DNA from: JBOHBN01 sp050698355
Lineage (GTDB): Bacteria > Actinomycetota > Actinomycetes > Streptosporangiales > WHST01
Direction: 5' to 3'
Assembly: GCA_050698355.1 (NCBI GenBank)
Contig: JBOHBN010000067.1
Coordinates: forward strand, 1-15,227
Length of the DNA: 15,227 nucleotides
Shown here one piece after another: positions 1 through 7,799 of this stretch (its first letter is position 1; every line of letters starts with the position of its first letter). The notes under the pieces were generated by a model. The model was not told where the DNA came from. It saw only the letters and a program-made list of their open reading frames with translations, and made no database searches. A program made the translations under genes and the position numbers.

Positions 1-628
1 GCTTCTCCTCGAAGATGCCAACCTGCTGCAGCGCGCCGCGTTCGATCATGTCGATGAACGGGTCACCGGCGATCTGGTCGGAGAACCGGGTGCACCGCGC
101 GCAGAGCACGCAGCGCTCGCGGTCGAGCAGCACCTGCGAGGAGATCGCTATCGGCTTGGCGTACGTACGCTTCACGTCGGCGAACCGCGACTCACCCTGG
201 CCGTTGCTCATCGCCTGGTTCTGCAGCGGGCACTCGCCGCCCTTGTCGCACACCGGGCAGTCGAGCGGGTGGTTCATCAGGAGGAGTTCCATCACGCCGC
301 GCTGCGCCTTCTCCGCGACCGCGGACGTCAGGTGGCTCTTGACCACCATGCCGTCGGTGCAGACGATGGTGCACGACGCGGCAGGCTTCGGCATGCCCCT
401 GCCGTTGCCCATGTCGGTGACCTCGACGAGGCACTGCCGGCACGCGCCGACCGGGTCGAGCAGCGGGTGGTCGCAGAACCGCGGGATCGCCACACCGAGC
501 ATCTCCGCGGCACGGATGATGAGCATGCCCTTGGGCACGTCGAGCACCGTGTCGTCGATGGTGACGGTGATCATGCCCTCCGGCCGCTCCGCCGGCGGGC
601 CGACACCCTCCTTCGTCGTTACCGTCAT
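1..628 (-). CDS. nuoG: NADH-quinone oxidoreductase subunit G (NuoG), N-terminal part
   Basis: Large iron-sulfur subunit of the complex I peripheral arm; it carries electrons from NuoF/E toward NuoB. Only the first 209 codons are present; the gene continues past base 1. Visible in order: the 2Fe-2S ferredoxin domain with Cys52, Cys63, Cys66 and a Cys at 86 or 90; the His-Cys ligated cluster site with His120, Cys124, Cys127, Cys133; then Cys173, Cys176 and Cys179 of the next 4Fe-4S site. The ATG at 628 was chosen because GGAG lies 8 nt upstream and the ferredoxin fold begins about 19 residues later. It follows nuoF after a 100-nt gap holding a large inverted repeat, unlike the tight C-D-E-F junctions. 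All expected ligands in the visible part are present. Confidence 0.95.
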   Translation of the reverse strand, partial: MTVTTKEGVGPPAERPEGMITVTIDDTVLDVPKGMLIIRAAEMLGVAIPRFCDHPLLDPVGACRQCLVEVTDMGNGRGMPKPAASCTIVCTDGMVVKSHLTSAVAEKAQRGVMELLLMNHPLDCPVCDKGGECPLQNQAMSNGQGESRFADVKRTYAKPIAISSQVLLDRERCVLCARCTRFSDQIAGDPFIDMIERGALQQVGIFEEK

Positions 629-650
629 GAAGCGGTCTCCAAATAAGCTC

Positions 651-706
651 CAGTGATCATGAAACTTCCTCGCTGCCATAGCAACGAGCATCTTTCATGA
701 TCACTG
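651..706. repeat. Perfect 14-bp inverted repeat in the nuoF-nuoG gap
   Basis: CAGTGATCATGAAA at 651-664 is repeated as its exact reverse complement at 693-706. The 28-nt centre can pair further: CTCG (669-672) with CGAG (685-688), one mismatch, then TGC (674-676) with GCA (681-683) around a 4-nt loop. No T-tract follows on the transcribed minus strand, so a classic terminator is unlikely. An mRNA processing or stability hairpin, a partial attenuator, or a dyad bound by a regulator are all possible. The repeat itself is seen directly; its role is inference. Confidence 0.75.
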
Positions 707-728
707 TGATGAGGCGGTACACGTGCGG

Positions 729-2045
<1,317 letters not shown>

Positions 2046-2046
2046 G

Positions 2047-2943
2047 TCAGCCCTCCTCGTCGTCGTCGGTCTTGCGCTCGTTCCGCTGGCGCTTGCGCGC
2101 CTCCGCGGCCTTCTGCGCCGACTTGTCCGCGGTTCCGCCGGAGGTTCCGGCCTCCGCCGACTCGCCGGCGCTCGTCACGGTCGTGGTGTCCTCGCGGTCG
2201 CCGGAGAAGGCGGTCGGCGCCACACCCGCGCCCGCCTCCTCGTGCGCCTCCTCGGCCGCGGCGTCGCGCCCTGGCTCGGACGTGCCCTCCGCCGTCATGC
2301 CGTGCCGCTCGGCGAGCCGGAGCCCGGCAAGCGACGGCTCGCCCGCGCTGCCGCCCGCGGTGATCGCTTCGGCGCGTTCGTCGGGGAAACCGGCCAGCTG
2401 CCGCTCGATCTGCTTGAACGTGCACAGCGGCGCGCCGCGCGTGGGCATCGGGAGCTCACCGGCGCGGATCCGGCGGGCCACCTCGACCGCCGACTCCGGC
2501 GTCTGCTGGTCGAAGTACTCGTAGTTGACCGTCACGACCGGCGCGTAGTCGCATGCCGCGAGGCACTCCGCGTGCTCCAGGGTCAGCCGCTCGTCCTCGG
2601 TGGTCCCGTGGTTGTCGACGCCGAGCTCCTCGCTCAGCGCCTCGAAGATCTCGTCGCCGCCGAGCATGCCGCACAGGGTGTTGGTGCACACGCTCAGCAG
2701 GTACTCGCCGGCGGGCTGCCGCTTGTACATCGAGTAGAACGTGGCCACGGCGGTGACCTCAGCGGTGGAGAGGTCGAGCTCCTCGGCGCAGAACTTGATG
2801 CCCTCGCCGCTGACGTAACCCTCCTGCGACTGCACCAGGTGCAGCAGCGGCAGCAGCGCGGAACGCGACCTGCCCTCGGGATACCGGGCGACGATCTCCC
2901 GCGCCTGCGCGCTGAGGTCCTCGCCGAAGGTTGTCGCTGTCAC
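2047..2943 (-). CDS. nuoE: NADH-quinone oxidoreductase subunit E (NuoE) with long charged C-terminal tail
   Basis: Thioredoxin-like 2Fe-2S (cluster N1a) subunit that works next to NuoF. The protein has 298 residues. The family core spans about residues 5-185 with ligands Cys86, Cys91, Cys127 and Cys131. The remaining ~110 residues are rich in Ala, Glu, Gly, Thr, Lys and Arg, end in an acidic run, and look disordered. The start is GTG at 2943, overlapping the nuoD stop by 4 nt (GTGA). The frame stays open upstream through nuoD, but that part has no homology to NuoE. Long tails occur in other actinobacterial NuoE proteins from general knowledge; the tail has no function I can name. Confidence 0.95.
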   Translation of the reverse strand: MTATTFGEDLSAQAREIVARYPEGRSRSALLPLLHLVQSQEGYVSGEGIKFCAEELDLSTAEVTAVATFYSMYKRQPAGEYLLSVCTNTLCGMLGGDEIFEALSEELGVDNHGTTEDERLTLEHAECLAACDYAPVVTVNYEYFDQQTPESAVEVARRIRAGELPMPTRGAPLCTFKQIERQLAGFPDERAEAITAGGSAGEPSLAGLRLAERHGMTAEGTSEPGRDAAAEEAHEEAGAGVAPTAFSGDREDTTTVTSAGESAEAGTSGGTADKSAQKAAEARKRQRNERKTDDDEEG

Positions 2944-4322
2944 CTGTCCACTCCACCGATCACCGGGTCGACGCTCGCCACCGCGACGATGACGTCGGCG
3001 ATCATGCCGCCCTCGGCCATCGCCGGAACCGCCTGCAGGTTCACGAACGAGGGGTCGCGCAGGTGCACCCGGTACGGACGGGTGCCGCCGTCGGAAACCA
3101 CGTGGCAGCCGAGCTCGCCCTTCGGCGACTCGATCGGCACGTACGCCTGCCCCGCGGGGACCCGGAATCCCTCCGTCACCAGCTTGAAGTGGTGGATCAA
3201 GGCCTCCATCGAGCTGCCCATGATGTGCCGGATGTGGTCCAGCGCGTTGCCTTGGCCGTCGTGGCCGACAGCGAGCTTCGCCGGCCAGCCGATCTTCGGG
3301 TCGTCGATCATCACCGGCGCCGACTTCGGCGGCCCGAGCCGGTCGATGCACTGCTCGATGATCCGGAGCGACTCCTTCATCTCCTCGACCCGGATGAGGT
3401 ACCGGTCGTAGGAGTCGGCGCCCGTACCGGTCACCACGTCGAAGTCGTATTCCTCGTAGCCGCAGTACGGCTGGGTCTTGCGCAGGTCCCAGGGGATGCC
3501 GGTCGACCGCAGGGGCGGACCGGTGACACCCAGCGACATGCAGCCGGGGAGGTCGAGCACCCCGATTCCCTTGGTGCGGCCGATGAAGATGGGGTTCTCA
3601 TTCAGCAGCTTCTCGTAGTCGGGGATGCGCTTCCAGAAAACCTTGACGAACTCCCGCAGCCGGTCGAGCGCGTCGTCGGGAAGGTCCTGCACGATCCCGC
3701 CGGGGCGAATGAACCCGTGGTTCATCCGCAGGCCCGTGATCATCTCGAGCATGTCGAGGCAGAGCTCGCGCTCGCGGAAGCCGAACGTCATGACCGTGAG
3801 CGCGCCCATCTCCATGCCGGCGGTGGCCAGCGCCACGATGTGCGAGGAGATGCGGTTGATCTCCATCAGCAGCACCCGGATGACGTTCGCGCGCTCGGGG
3901 ATGTCGTTCTCGATGCCGAGCAGCCGCTCGACGGACAGCACGTACGCCGTCTCGTTGTGTATCGGCATCAGGTAGTCCGCGCGGGTGACGAATGTGACGC
4001 CCTGGGTGAACGTGCGGTACTCGCAGTTCTTCTCGATGCCCGTGTGCAGGTAGCCCAGACCGATGCGGCACTCGGTGACGGTCTCGCCGTCCAGCGCCAG
4101 GATCAGCCGGAGCACCCCGTGGGTGGATGGGTGCTGCGGGCCCATGTTGACGACGAGGCGACCCTCGTCGTCCTCCATGGCCGCCTCGGTGACCGTGTCC
4201 CAGTCACCGCCGCTCACGGTGTACAGGCGCGCGGACGTGTCGTCGTCCACGACCTCCTGCGCACTCTCGCCGGAAGGCGTCTCTTCCTCCGGGATGGTGT
4301 AGACGTCGTAGTCGCTGGTCAT
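2940..4322 (-). CDS. nuoD: NADH-quinone oxidoreductase subunit D (NuoD)
   Basis: The 49-kDa-type subunit of complex I, related to the large subunit of NiFe hydrogenases; with NuoB it forms the quinone-binding site. It has 460 residues. The conserved block NMGPQHPSTHGVLR lies near residue 59, followed by GYLHTGIEKNCEYRT, the DYLMPIHNE segment and RPGGIVQDLP, and the C-terminus carries the usual ESPKGELGCHVVSDG and PSFVNLQA motifs. The first ~50 residues are acidic and variable. The ATG at 4322 shares one base with the nuoC stop (TGATG), so it is probably translated by coupling. It is a separate gene from nuoC, not the NuoCD fusion found in enterobacteria. Confidence 0.97.
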   Translation of the reverse strand: MTSDYDVYTIPEEETPSGESAQEVVDDDTSARLYTVSGGDWDTVTEAAMEDDEGRLVVNMGPQHPSTHGVLRLILALDGETVTECRIGLGYLHTGIEKNCEYRTFTQGVTFVTRADYLMPIHNETAYVLSVERLLGIENDIPERANVIRVLLMEINRISSHIVALATAGMEMGALTVMTFGFRERELCLDMLEMITGLRMNHGFIRPGGIVQDLPDDALDRLREFVKVFWKRIPDYEKLLNENPIFIGRTKGIGVLDLPGCMSLGVTGPPLRSTGIPWDLRKTQPYCGYEEYDFDVVTGTGADSYDRYLIRVEEMKESLRIIEQCIDRLGPPKSAPVMIDDPKIGWPAKLAVGHDGQGNALDHIRHIMGSSMEALIHHFKLVTEGFRVPAGQAYVPIESPKGELGCHVVSDGGTRPYRVHLRDPSFVNLQAVPAMAEGGMIADVIVAVASVDPVIGGVDR

Positions 4323-5020
4323 CAGTTGTACCCCCTCCGTTGATCCGGCGGAGGGACGCTCGCGCCCTTGTACTCCACGCCGATCCCGCCGAGCGGGTAG
4401 TCCTTGCGCTGCGGGAACCCGACCCAGTCATCGGGCATCTCGATGCGGGTGAGCGCCGGGTGCCCGTCGAAGACGATGCCGAAGAAGTCGTAGGTCTCAC
4501 GCTCGTGCCAGTTGTTCGTCGGGTAGACATCGACGATCGACGGCACGTGCGGATCGGCGTCGCCGCAGGCGGCCTCGACACGGATGCGCCGGTTGTGGGT
4601 GATGGAAAGGAAGTGGTAGACCGCGTGCAGCTCGCGACCGGTGTCCTGCGGGTAGTGGACGCCGGAGACGCCGCTGCAGACCTCGAACTTCAGGCCGGGG
4701 TCGTCGCGCAGGGTGCGCACGAAGCGCAGCAGGTGCTCGCGCCGCACGTGGAAGGTGATCTCGCCGCGGTGCACGATCACCTGCTCGATCGCGGCGGGCA
4801 GGTCGTCGTACGCGGCCTCGAGTGCGTCGGCGACCTCGTCGAAGCCCTCGCCGTACGGGCGCTCGCTCGGCCCGGGGAAGGGCTCCGGGCGCCGCAGCAG
4901 GCCGTAGCCGGACGTGTCACCGGTGCCGCGCGCACCGAACATGCCGGTGGCGTACGTCTGGCGTTCCGGCGGTGTCGGCCGGAGCTCGGCCGGCGCGTTC
5001 TCGCTCGGGTCGCCCGTCAT
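4322..5020 (-). CDS. nuoC: NADH-quinone oxidoreductase subunit C (NuoC)
   Basis: The 30-kDa-type peripheral subunit of complex I. The predicted protein has 232 residues: a ~45-residue variable N-terminus, then the conserved fold with the diagnostic NWHERETYDFFGIVFDGHP block and GFPQRKDYPLGG near the C-terminus. I chose the ATG at 5020 because purine-rich GAGGCGGG precedes it and because the open frame farther upstream (to 5107) reads through the end of nuoB and a low-complexity repeat. The 5020 start overlaps the stop of a 26-codon mini-ORF by 4 nt (ATGA), so initiation may be coupled to it. Confidence 0.94.
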   Translation of the reverse strand: MTGDPSENAPAELRPTPPERQTYATGMFGARGTGDTSGYGLLRRPEPFPGPSERPYGEGFDEVADALEAAYDDLPAAIEQVIVHRGEITFHVRREHLLRFVRTLRDDPGLKFEVCSGVSGVHYPQDTGRELHAVYHFLSITHNRRIRVEAACGDADPHVPSIVDVYPTNNWHERETYDFFGIVFDGHPALTRIEMPDDWVGFPQRKDYPLGGIGVEYKGASVPPPDQRRGYN

Positions 5021-5097
5021 GCGCCCGCCTCGCTGCGCTCGTCGGCCACCTGACCCAAGGGGCTGTGCCCATGATTCGCTCGCTGACGCTCGCTCAT
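5017..5097 (-). CDS. 26-codon linking mini-ORF between nuoB and nuoC
   Basis: An ATG at 5097 overlaps the nuoB stop by 4 nt (ATGA), and its TGA at 5017 overlaps the nuoC ATG in the same way. The peptide would be 26 residues, rich in Ser, Glu, Arg and Gln, resembling no family I know. The DNA contains repeated CGAGCG/CAGCGAG units, a pattern often scattered between actinobacterial genes, so this may be a repeat insertion kept in frame to preserve coupling and not a functional peptide. The double 4-nt overlap is seen directly; translation is inference. Confidence 0.35.
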   Translation of the reverse strand: MSERQRANHGHSPLGQVADERSEAGA

Positions 5098-5648
5098 AGC
5101 GCCACACCTCGCGAGCCGGACGTGGGGAGGGCCTGCAGCGCGTCGCGCTCGGCTTCCTCTTCCTCGTTGATGCGGTTGACGCCGAGCTTCTCGTGCTCGA
5201 TCTTGTCGTGCAGCTTCACGATGCCGTCGATCAGCATCTCCGGCCGCGGCGGGCAGCCCGGCACGTACATGTCGACCGGTACGACGTGGTCGACGCCCTG
5301 CACGATCGCGTAGTTGTTGAACATGCCGCCGCTGCTCGCACACACGCCCATCGACAGCACCCACTTGGGCTCGGGCATCTGGTCGTAGATCTGGCGCAGT
5401 ACCGGCGCCATCTTCTGGCTCAGCCGGCCAGCGACGATCATCAGGTCGGACTGCCGCGGTGACGGCCGGAAGACCTCCATGCCGAACCGGCCGAGGTCGT
5501 AGCGCGGCCCGCCGGAGGTCATCATCTCGATCGCGCAGCACGCGAGGCCGAACGTCGCCGGCCACAGCGACGACCTGCGGGCCCAGCCGGCCGCCTTCTC
5601 GACGGTCGTCAGCAGGAACCCTGCCGGGATCTTGTCTTCTACACCCAT
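5094..5648 (-). CDS. nuoB: NADH-quinone oxidoreductase subunit B (NuoB)
   Basis: PSST-type subunit carrying cluster N2, the last iron-sulfur centre before quinone. It has 184 residues. The N2 ligands are visible as the tandem cysteines Cys37-Cys38 (GLACCAIEMM), Cys103 (SMGVCASSGG) and Cys132 (VPGCPPRPE). The ATG at 5648 has a strong AGGAGGAAG ribosome binding site. The ~25-residue charged tail after the conserved core is variable in the family. A 133-nt gap with an inverted repeat separates it from nuoA. Confidence 0.97.
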   Translation of the reverse strand: MGVEDKIPAGFLLTTVEKAAGWARRSSLWPATFGLACCAIEMMTSGGPRYDLGRFGMEVFRPSPRQSDLMIVAGRLSQKMAPVLRQIYDQMPEPKWVLSMGVCASSGGMFNNYAIVQGVDHVVPVDMYVPGCPPRPEMLIDGIVKLHDKIEHEKLGVNRINEEEEAERDALQALPTSGSRGVAL

Positions 5649-5667
5649 GGACTTCCTCCTGAGAACA

Positions 5668-5775
5668 TGCTGGGAAACTCAGGTCGAGGTGACCTCACTC
5701 GCAACAGCCCGCCGAGCGACGAGCCCTTGATTGAAGACTCGGTCAACTCTCCTCCACAAGGTCGGTTTCCCAGCA
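5668..5775. repeat. 11-bp inverted repeat flanking the nuoA-nuoB gap
   Basis: TGCTGGGAAAC at 5668-5678 is matched by its exact reverse complement at 5765-5775, 86 nt away. The arms enclose almost the whole nuoA-nuoB intercistronic region (5649-5781), in which I see no convincing ORF. A short dyad AGGTC-GAGGT-GACCT lies inside at 5681-5695. In the transcript the arms could close a long stem-loop just upstream of the nuoB ribosome binding site. Function unknown. Confidence 0.55.
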
Positions 5776-5781
5776 CGCTTT

Positions 5782-6141
5782 TCAGTCCCACTCGAGCCCG
5801 TGCCGGCGCCACACGTAGGCGTACGCGACGAAGACGACGACGATGAACAAGCCCATCTCGACCAGACCGAACAGGCCGAGGCCGTCGAAGGCGACGGCCC
5901 ACGGGTACAAGAAGATGATCTCGATGTCGAAGATGATGAACAGCATCGCGGTCAGGTAGTACTTCACCGGGAACCGGCCGCCGCCGGACGGCTGCGGCGT
6001 CGCCTCAATGCCGCATTCGTACCCCTCGACCTTCGCTCGGTTGTAGCGCTTGGGCCCGACGAGCGTGGTCGCTACGACGGTGACGCTGGCGAACGCGAAC
6101 GCGATGACCGCGAGTACGACGATCGGGACGTAGAGGTGCAT
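5782..6141 (-). CDS. nuoA: NADH-quinone oxidoreductase subunit A (NuoA)
   Basis: Small membrane subunit at the junction of the peripheral and membrane arms of complex I. It has 119 residues with three hydrophobic helices at about 4-28, 60-82 and 88-110. The family signatures are present: the loop segment KVEGYECGIEA between helices 1 and 2, with the conserved Cys near the quinone cavity, and the acidic helix-2 motif FIIFDIEIIFLYPW. The ATG at 6141 has a strong GAGGAGAAG ribosome binding site. The reductase gene upstream ends 72 nt away in the same direction, so both probably share a transcript. Confidence 0.97.
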   Translation of the reverse strand: MHLYVPIVVLAVIAFAFASVTVVATTLVGPKRYNRAKVEGYECGIEATPQPSGGGRFPVKYYLTAMLFIIFDIEIIFLYPWAVAFDGLGLFGLVEMGLFIVVVFVAYAYVWRRHGLEWD

Positions 6142-6176
6142 CTTCTCCTCACCCTTATGTGTCGTACCGGTTGGTC

Positions 6177-6203
6177 AGTGTAGGACCGGCGTCGCTCGCC
6201 GGT
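6177..6203 (-). promoter_or_regulatory. GC hairpin and -10-like hexamer between the reductase gene and nuoA
   Basis: ACCGGCG and CGCCGGT (6185-6191 and 6197-6203) form a 7-bp GC-rich stem with a 5-nt loop just after the reductase stop codon. TACACT follows on the minus strand (6182-6177) and fits the actinobacterial -10 pattern TAnnnT, but no good -35 is present. It may be a weak internal terminator plus a secondary nuoA promoter that changes the reductase-to-nuo ratio. The stem is clear; the promoter is weak. Confidence 0.35.
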
Positions 6204-6213
6204 TGGACGGGGA

Positions 6214-7470
6214 TCACGCCGCAGGCGCCAGCTTCGTCATGGCGCCGATGACGCGGTCGGCGGCATCGCCGCCACGCGGGTCGGTCAGGTTGGCGAGCAA
6301 CTTCAACGTGAAGCGCATCATCGTCGGGTGCGGCAGCCCGTGCCTGGTCGCCACCTGCATCAGCCGCGGGTTGCTGATCATCCGTACGAAGATGCGGCCG
6401 AGCGTGTAGTAGCCGCCGTACTTGGCGCGTACCTGCCGCGGGTACGCCGCGAGCGCGCGCTCCCGCGCACCCGCGGTCGGCCGCGCGAGCGCCTGCACGA
6501 CGGTCTCGGCGGCGATCTCGGCGGACTCCATCGCGTACGCGATGCCCTCGCCGTTGAACGGGTTGACCATGCCCGCCGCGTCACCGACGACCACGAGCCC
6601 GCGGGTGTAGACCGGCGTGCGGTTCAGGCCCATGGGCAGCGCCGCACCGCGGATCTTACCGACAGCGTGCGGTTCGGTGAACTGCCACTCCGGGGGCATG
6701 CTGTCCAGCCAGCGGCGGAGCAGGTCGCGGTAGTCGACGCGCTGGAATGCGGCGGACGCGTTGAGGATGCCGACGCCGACGTTGCTCGTACCGTCGCCGA
6801 CCCCGAAGACCCAGCCGTAGCCCGGCAGCAGGTTGTCGCCGTCGCGCAGCTCGAGCCAGGACTCCAGCCAGTCGTCGTCGTGTCGCGGGCTCTCGTAGTA
6901 CCTGCGGTACGCGACCCCCATCGGCCGGTCCTCGCGGCGGCGCAGTCCCATCGCGATGGAGAGCCGGGTGGAGTTGCCGTCGCACGCCAGCACCAGCGGG
7001 GCGCGGTACTCGGCCTCGGCGCCGTCGCGCTTGGCCCGTACACCGACGATCCGGTCGGTGCGCTCGTCGAGGATCGGGCCCGTGACGGGCGTGCCCTGGA
7101 ACAGGCGGGCACCGGCCTTCTCCGCGTGCCGCGCGAGCGTCTCGTCGAAGTCGAGGCGGGTGCGCACAAGACCGTAACCGGGATACTCGGTGAGGTCGGG
7201 CCAGGGCAGCTGCAGCCGCATGCCACCGCCGTAGATGCGAAGCCCGTGGTTGCGGATCCAGCCGTCCGCCTCCGCGAAGGGAATGCCCATCCGGACCAGC
7301 GAGCGCACGGCCCTGGGGGTCAGCCCGTCACCGCACACCTTCTCCCGCGGGAATGTGCTCTTCTCCAGCACCAAGACGTCGAGGCCGGCTTGCGCGAGGT
7401 AGTACGCCGCTGTTGAGCCTGCGGGCCCCGCGCCGACGACGATAACGTCCGCTTCCTCGGTCACGGCCAT
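6214..7470 (-). CDS. Geranylgeranyl-reductase-family FAD oxidoreductase, probable menaquinone-tail reductase
   Basis: FAD-dependent oxidoreductase of the geranylgeranyl reductase family, 418 residues. The FAD-binding Rossmann motif GAGPAG is at 13-18, the conserved CGDGLTPRAV segment at 46-55, and the second FAD motif GDAAGMVNPFNGEGI at 296-310. No membrane helix stands out. Family members saturate isoprenoid double bonds; the mycobacterial relative MenJ (Rv0561c) reduces one double bond of the menaquinone tail. Position directly ahead of nuoA, on the same strand and behind a Rex-type operator, favours a menaquinone role, but substrate cannot be read from sequence, and archaeal-lipid-like or chlorophyll-like activities are alternatives. 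The ATG at 7470 is chosen over the GTG at 7488 because GAAGGA precedes it. Confidence 0.85.
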   Translation of the reverse strand: MAVTEEADVIVVGAGPAGSTAAYYLAQAGLDVLVLEKSTFPREKVCGDGLTPRAVRSLVRMGIPFAEADGWIRNHGLRIYGGGMRLQLPWPDLTEYPGYGLVRTRLDFDETLARHAEKAGARLFQGTPVTGPILDERTDRIVGVRAKRDGAEAEYRAPLVLACDGNSTRLSIAMGLRRREDRPMGVAYRRYYESPRHDDDWLESWLELRDGDNLLPGYGWVFGVGDGTSNVGVGILNASAAFQRVDYRDLLRRWLDSMPPEWQFTEPHAVGKIRGAALPMGLNRTPVYTRGLVVVGDAAGMVNPFNGEGIAYAMESAEIAAETVVQALARPTAGARERALAAYPRQVRAKYGGYYTLGRIFVRMISNPRLMQVATRHGLPHPTMMRFTLKLLANLTDPRGGDAADRVIGAMTKLAPAA

Positions 7471-7492
7471 GTCCTTCAGTACTCGCACGTTC

Positions 7493-7511
7493 TTGTGAAC
7501 CGCTTCACGAA
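7493..7511. promoter_or_regulatory. Rex-type redox operator upstream of the reductase-nuo operon
   Basis: TTGTGAACCGCTTCACGAA is a near-perfect dyad. It matches the Streptomyces Rex consensus TGTGAAC-NNN-TTCACA at every specified base except the last. Rex is the NADH/NAD+-sensing repressor known to control nuo and cyd operons in Streptomyces. The site begins 22 nt upstream of the reductase ATG. A possible promoter on the minus strand is TTACGG (7554-7549), 19 nt, then TAGGGT (7529-7524), which would put the dyad just downstream of the transcription start, a position suited to repression. The rex gene itself is not in the window. Confidence 0.7.
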
Positions 7512-7610
7512 CTGGTCAGCTTCACCCTACTCCTCCCCGCACTGCGATCCGTAACGCGGCTGGTCATCACACGGAGCCGGGCGATTGCTCGAATACCTCT
7601 CCATAAGAGC

Positions 7611-7638
7611 ACCTTGTAATTAGGTAGCCATGCTTCTA
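7611..7638 (+). promoter_or_regulatory. 28-bp promoter/operator element, copy 1 (protease side)
   Basis: This block starts with the imperfect palindrome ACCTTGTAATTAGGT and ends in CCATGCTTCTA. It matches the reverse complement of 10174-10201 at 26 of 28 positions; the two differences are adjacent, at 7626-7627. Pairwise similarity continues for ten more bases on the 5' side with 7/10 matches. The only other copy lies between the DUF1353 gene and marR, so it is most simply the MarR operator plus core promoter. Exact -10 and -35 assignments are uncertain. Confidence 0.7.
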
Positions 7639-7799
7639 ACGTGAGTGATACCAGGCGCATTGCCCGGCCGATTTCTCTCGATCAGAGCCGCCATGAACGC
7701 CATGCCTACGACTGGCTCGCATCCTTCGCATCGCCACCGAGGCGACCACGCCGTCCCGGGCGCAGAACGTCGCCGAACCATGACCTCCAGGGAGACACC

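Larger units (their letters stand above)
7471..7799. other. Divergent intergenic region, reductase-nuo / protease
   Basis: This 329-nt stretch separates the minus-strand respiratory operon from the plus-strand protease. It contains the Rex-type dyad near the left and the MarR-associated 28-bp element at 7611-7638. The bases after that element are probably a ~160-nt untranslated leader of the protease. The leader stays open in the protease frame from a GTG at 7641, but that extension (Arg/Pro/Ser-rich) has no propeptide character and no ribosome binding site. Confidence 0.6.

Noticed and set aside
2944..3351. Upstream extension of the nuoE frame giving a 434-residue protein
   Set aside because: It reads through nuoD in another frame and has no domain character; the GTG overlapping the nuoD stop is the sensible start.
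7641..7799. Earlier GTG start for the M4 protease
   Set aside because: No ribosome binding site, extension is Arg/Pro-rich and unlike a propeptide; the ATG at 7800 has GGAG and begins the protealysin-like propeptide.
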